This document shows, one piece after another, positions 62,205-64,000 of a stretch of 64,000 bases of DNA. The notes below the pieces were generated by a model, which saw only the letters and a list, made by a program, of their open reading frames with translations, had not been told where the DNA came from and searched no databases. Origin of the DNA: Blattamonas nauphoetae (taxonomy: Eukaryota > Preaxostyla > Oxymonadida); contig JARBJD010000268.1 in the NCBI GenBank assembly GCA_033064195.1, positions 40,118 through 104,117 of the forward strand, written 5' to 3'. Made by a program: the position numbers and the translations under genes. Every line of letters starts with the position of its first letter. Within the stretch, counting starts at the first letter, position 1.

Positions 62205-64000
62205 ATGAACTCGCATATAACACATCTGACAAACAAAAGAACTGGAGCATCATCATTGACTGGAAATACAACTGGATCAATCAAGTACACTCGAGATGAC
62301 ATTGGTCAAATACAACAACAACTCATGTCTGAACATCACATTAATTGTCTTCTGAATGATGGAGCACACAGTACTTCCATTCAGGAATTAAAACCATCCG
62401 AGAATTCACGATTCTACAAAGGACAGGAAATAATCATTCCGTTGACTGGTAATCAAGACATTTGTCAAATCGATGATTCCTTCATTACGTTCACAATGAC
62501 AGCAAGGCTTACAGTGAATAATTGGAAGACAAATTCCAGTAAAATGGATCGTACATGAATGAGAGGATATTCATATTCGTTGGACTCAAACATTCGGCAT
62601 CAATCTTTCGTGACCTTACTGTTCTTCACAACAATCAGAGAATCATCAGCACAACAACTAATGACGTGTCAATGGAGTCTCACATCTACAATATGATCAA
62701 GCCAAAGAGTCAATTGGAGAATCGTAAACATTGTCACACACCTTGGCAGAATGCATGGAATCATGACGAATCTGTTGCTGGTGTTTATTTTCCACTTTCT
62801 GATTTCACAACAACTTCTGGAACTGGAGTATTCAAAGACAGTATTGATGTACCTATTCGTGTGTCAATCAATCTTGAAGATCTTCTCATCTTCTCTGGAA
62901 TGACTGACTATCCTGCGTGTCTCTTTGGAGATTTGAAACTGAGCGTTCACATCAATGAAGATGCATTTGTGTGTTGTCCAGTTAATCCTGAACTCACTCT
63001 GAAGAACACACTTTCATTAATCGTTACTGGGACTGCTGCAGCGCCTAAGATAAAGCATCAATTGCCGATTGTATTCAGCATCGTCCCTATTTCTTAAACA
63101 ATCTCGTAACCTCATGCACAAAGAACTTCGTTCAAATTGGTCAATCATTTCTGCAACCATCAGTTACGAAAGACATTGTGTATTCATCAGCTGGTACAGT
63201 TACGACAGAACCAGAATACGTGGATCAGTACATCTCACTAAACATCACCGAGTATCAAATTGATGATGTGTATTGCATGAGCTCTGGATACAATATGAAA
63301 GAAATTGCGAAAGAGAATCTCAAGAAAATGTATCAGGATCGTCCAGGAACTATTCCAGCAGAAAAGATATCGTTCTATCCATTTCAGAAGACACCAACTG
63401 AAACAGGCATTAATTGCACTCAACAAATGGTGGTTGTTAATGCCAAGGACATCATGCTTCTCTTCCGTCACTACGACAATGAAGTCACTTGTTTCCACAA
63501 TCCAATGCAGAAGGATTTCCAAGTGAATCTACTCGACAAATACTATCCAGATCAACCGACAACAACAATTGGAGCTCGCTTCTATCAATTTGCATTATCG
63601 ACTCTAAATCTCGATTCCTATCTAGCTGTTCCTGACGACTTGGAGCGATCACTGACAGATTCTCTCGTTGAAGAGAAACTCACTGGTGATCAGAATTATC
63701 CCAATGAGACAATGACAAGAGTTCGACCGATTCATGACAACACTGACTTCCTTATGTGCTTTTCAACACAGAGAAGTGGGTGTCCAACGAACTGTAATGA
63801 TTCCATCAGTTCCAAAGGAAACGTTCCTGTCACTTTAAGATCATATCCCATTTATCAAGGTAAGCTGGACACACTACAATGTCTACAATCAAGTCAAAGT
63901 AAGTGGAACGACAGACAACATATGTCTCCGCCAATTTTGATAACAACCGCAACCACATGGTGGGTATTACGATACAGTAATGGCAAACCAAAAGTTGAGG
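62205..64000 (+). pseudogene. Capsid protein gene (probably major, double jelly-roll), frameshifted, 3' end outside window
   Basis: Three reading frames are needed. 62205-62555 runs from the start MNSHITHLTNKRTGASSLTG to a TGA. About 62555-63075 contains FVGLKHSASIFRDLTVLHNN, ESHIYNMIKPKSQLEN and NHDESVAGVYFPL. About 63060-63785 contains RPYFLNNLVTSCTKNF, ITEYQIDDVYCMSSGYNM and FYQFALSTLNLDSYLAVPDD. The last ~215 bp shift again and meet TAA and tandem stops. Segment order and beta-rich character fit Polinton major capsid proteins; a minor capsid protein is less likely but possible. Frames break without obvious loss of amino acid pattern, so recent decay or assembly indels are both possible. 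Confidence 0.6.

Larger units (their letters stand above)
50641..64000. mobile_element. Maverick/Polinton element, left part (right end outside window)
   Basis: The gene set is diagnostic: protein-primed family B DNA polymerase, retroviral-type integrase, A32-like packaging ATPase and a capsid protein of double-jelly-roll type, with small virion-like ORFs. The segment is visibly more A/T-rich than the flanking host genes. The left terminus, its TIR and the target duplication could not be fixed between 48870 and 50820. No adenovirus-type protease or minor capsid gene is seen; they may lie beyond 64000. Confidence 0.85.

Noticed and set aside
50820-64000. TGA read as an amino acid in the Polinton
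   Set aside because: TGA ends or interrupts genes only twice in frame, and many host genes end in TGA; the polymerase gene has none. No general recoding is supported.

Overview
The window looks like nuclear DNA of a flagellate protist. The best guess is an oxymonad (Preaxostyla, e.g. Blattamonas-like). This is inferred from the standard genetic code, very short GT-AG introns (25-41 nt where I can place them), large paralogous surface-protein families and a Maverick/Polinton element; no ribosomal or house-keeping marker is present to prove it. There are no bacterial operons and no CRISPR.

Layout. 1-1459: 5' part of a secreted beta-helix surface protein gene (minus). 3129-11779: four minus-strand genes of alpha-helical (armadillo/HEAT-like) families, two of them frameshifted. 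11998-21525: a giant plus-strand gene for a beta-helix / Ig-like-repeat / one-TM / pseudokinase protein, broken by two transposons (521 bp hAT-like; 1926 bp inverted-array element). 22205-26863: another helical-repeat gene, broken by a 2019-bp pogo/Tigger-type transposon. 27567-39175: a third receptor gene, split by a 4.4-kb composite inverted-repeat insertion and a 4.5-kb TIR element that carries a 956-codon ORF and is flanked by a 318-bp direct duplication of the host gene. 40744-47730: a fourth receptor gene, whole apart from one in-frame TAA. 48239-50640: a transposase fragment, tRNA-derived (SINE-like) pieces, hairpin repeats and a 340-bp tandem repeat.

50820-64000 (window edge): the left part of a Maverick/Polinton. 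It has protein-primed family B DNA polymerase with an internal HNH-like zinc motif, a retroviral-type integrase split by a 979-bp hAT-like element, an A32-type packaging ATPase, two small amphipathic proteins, several unknowns and a frameshifted double-jelly-roll-type capsid gene. Most of its genes start just after a T-rich motif that runs into the ATG.

The theme of the window is transposons landing inside coding sequence. For four insertions, removing the element and one copy of the target duplication gives an exactly continuous reading frame, so the insertions are recent or under little selection. The host genes encode presumed cell-surface receptor-like proteins and cytoplasmic helical-repeat proteins. 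The Polinton genes would together replicate, integrate and package a virus-like genome, but this copy looks partly decayed.
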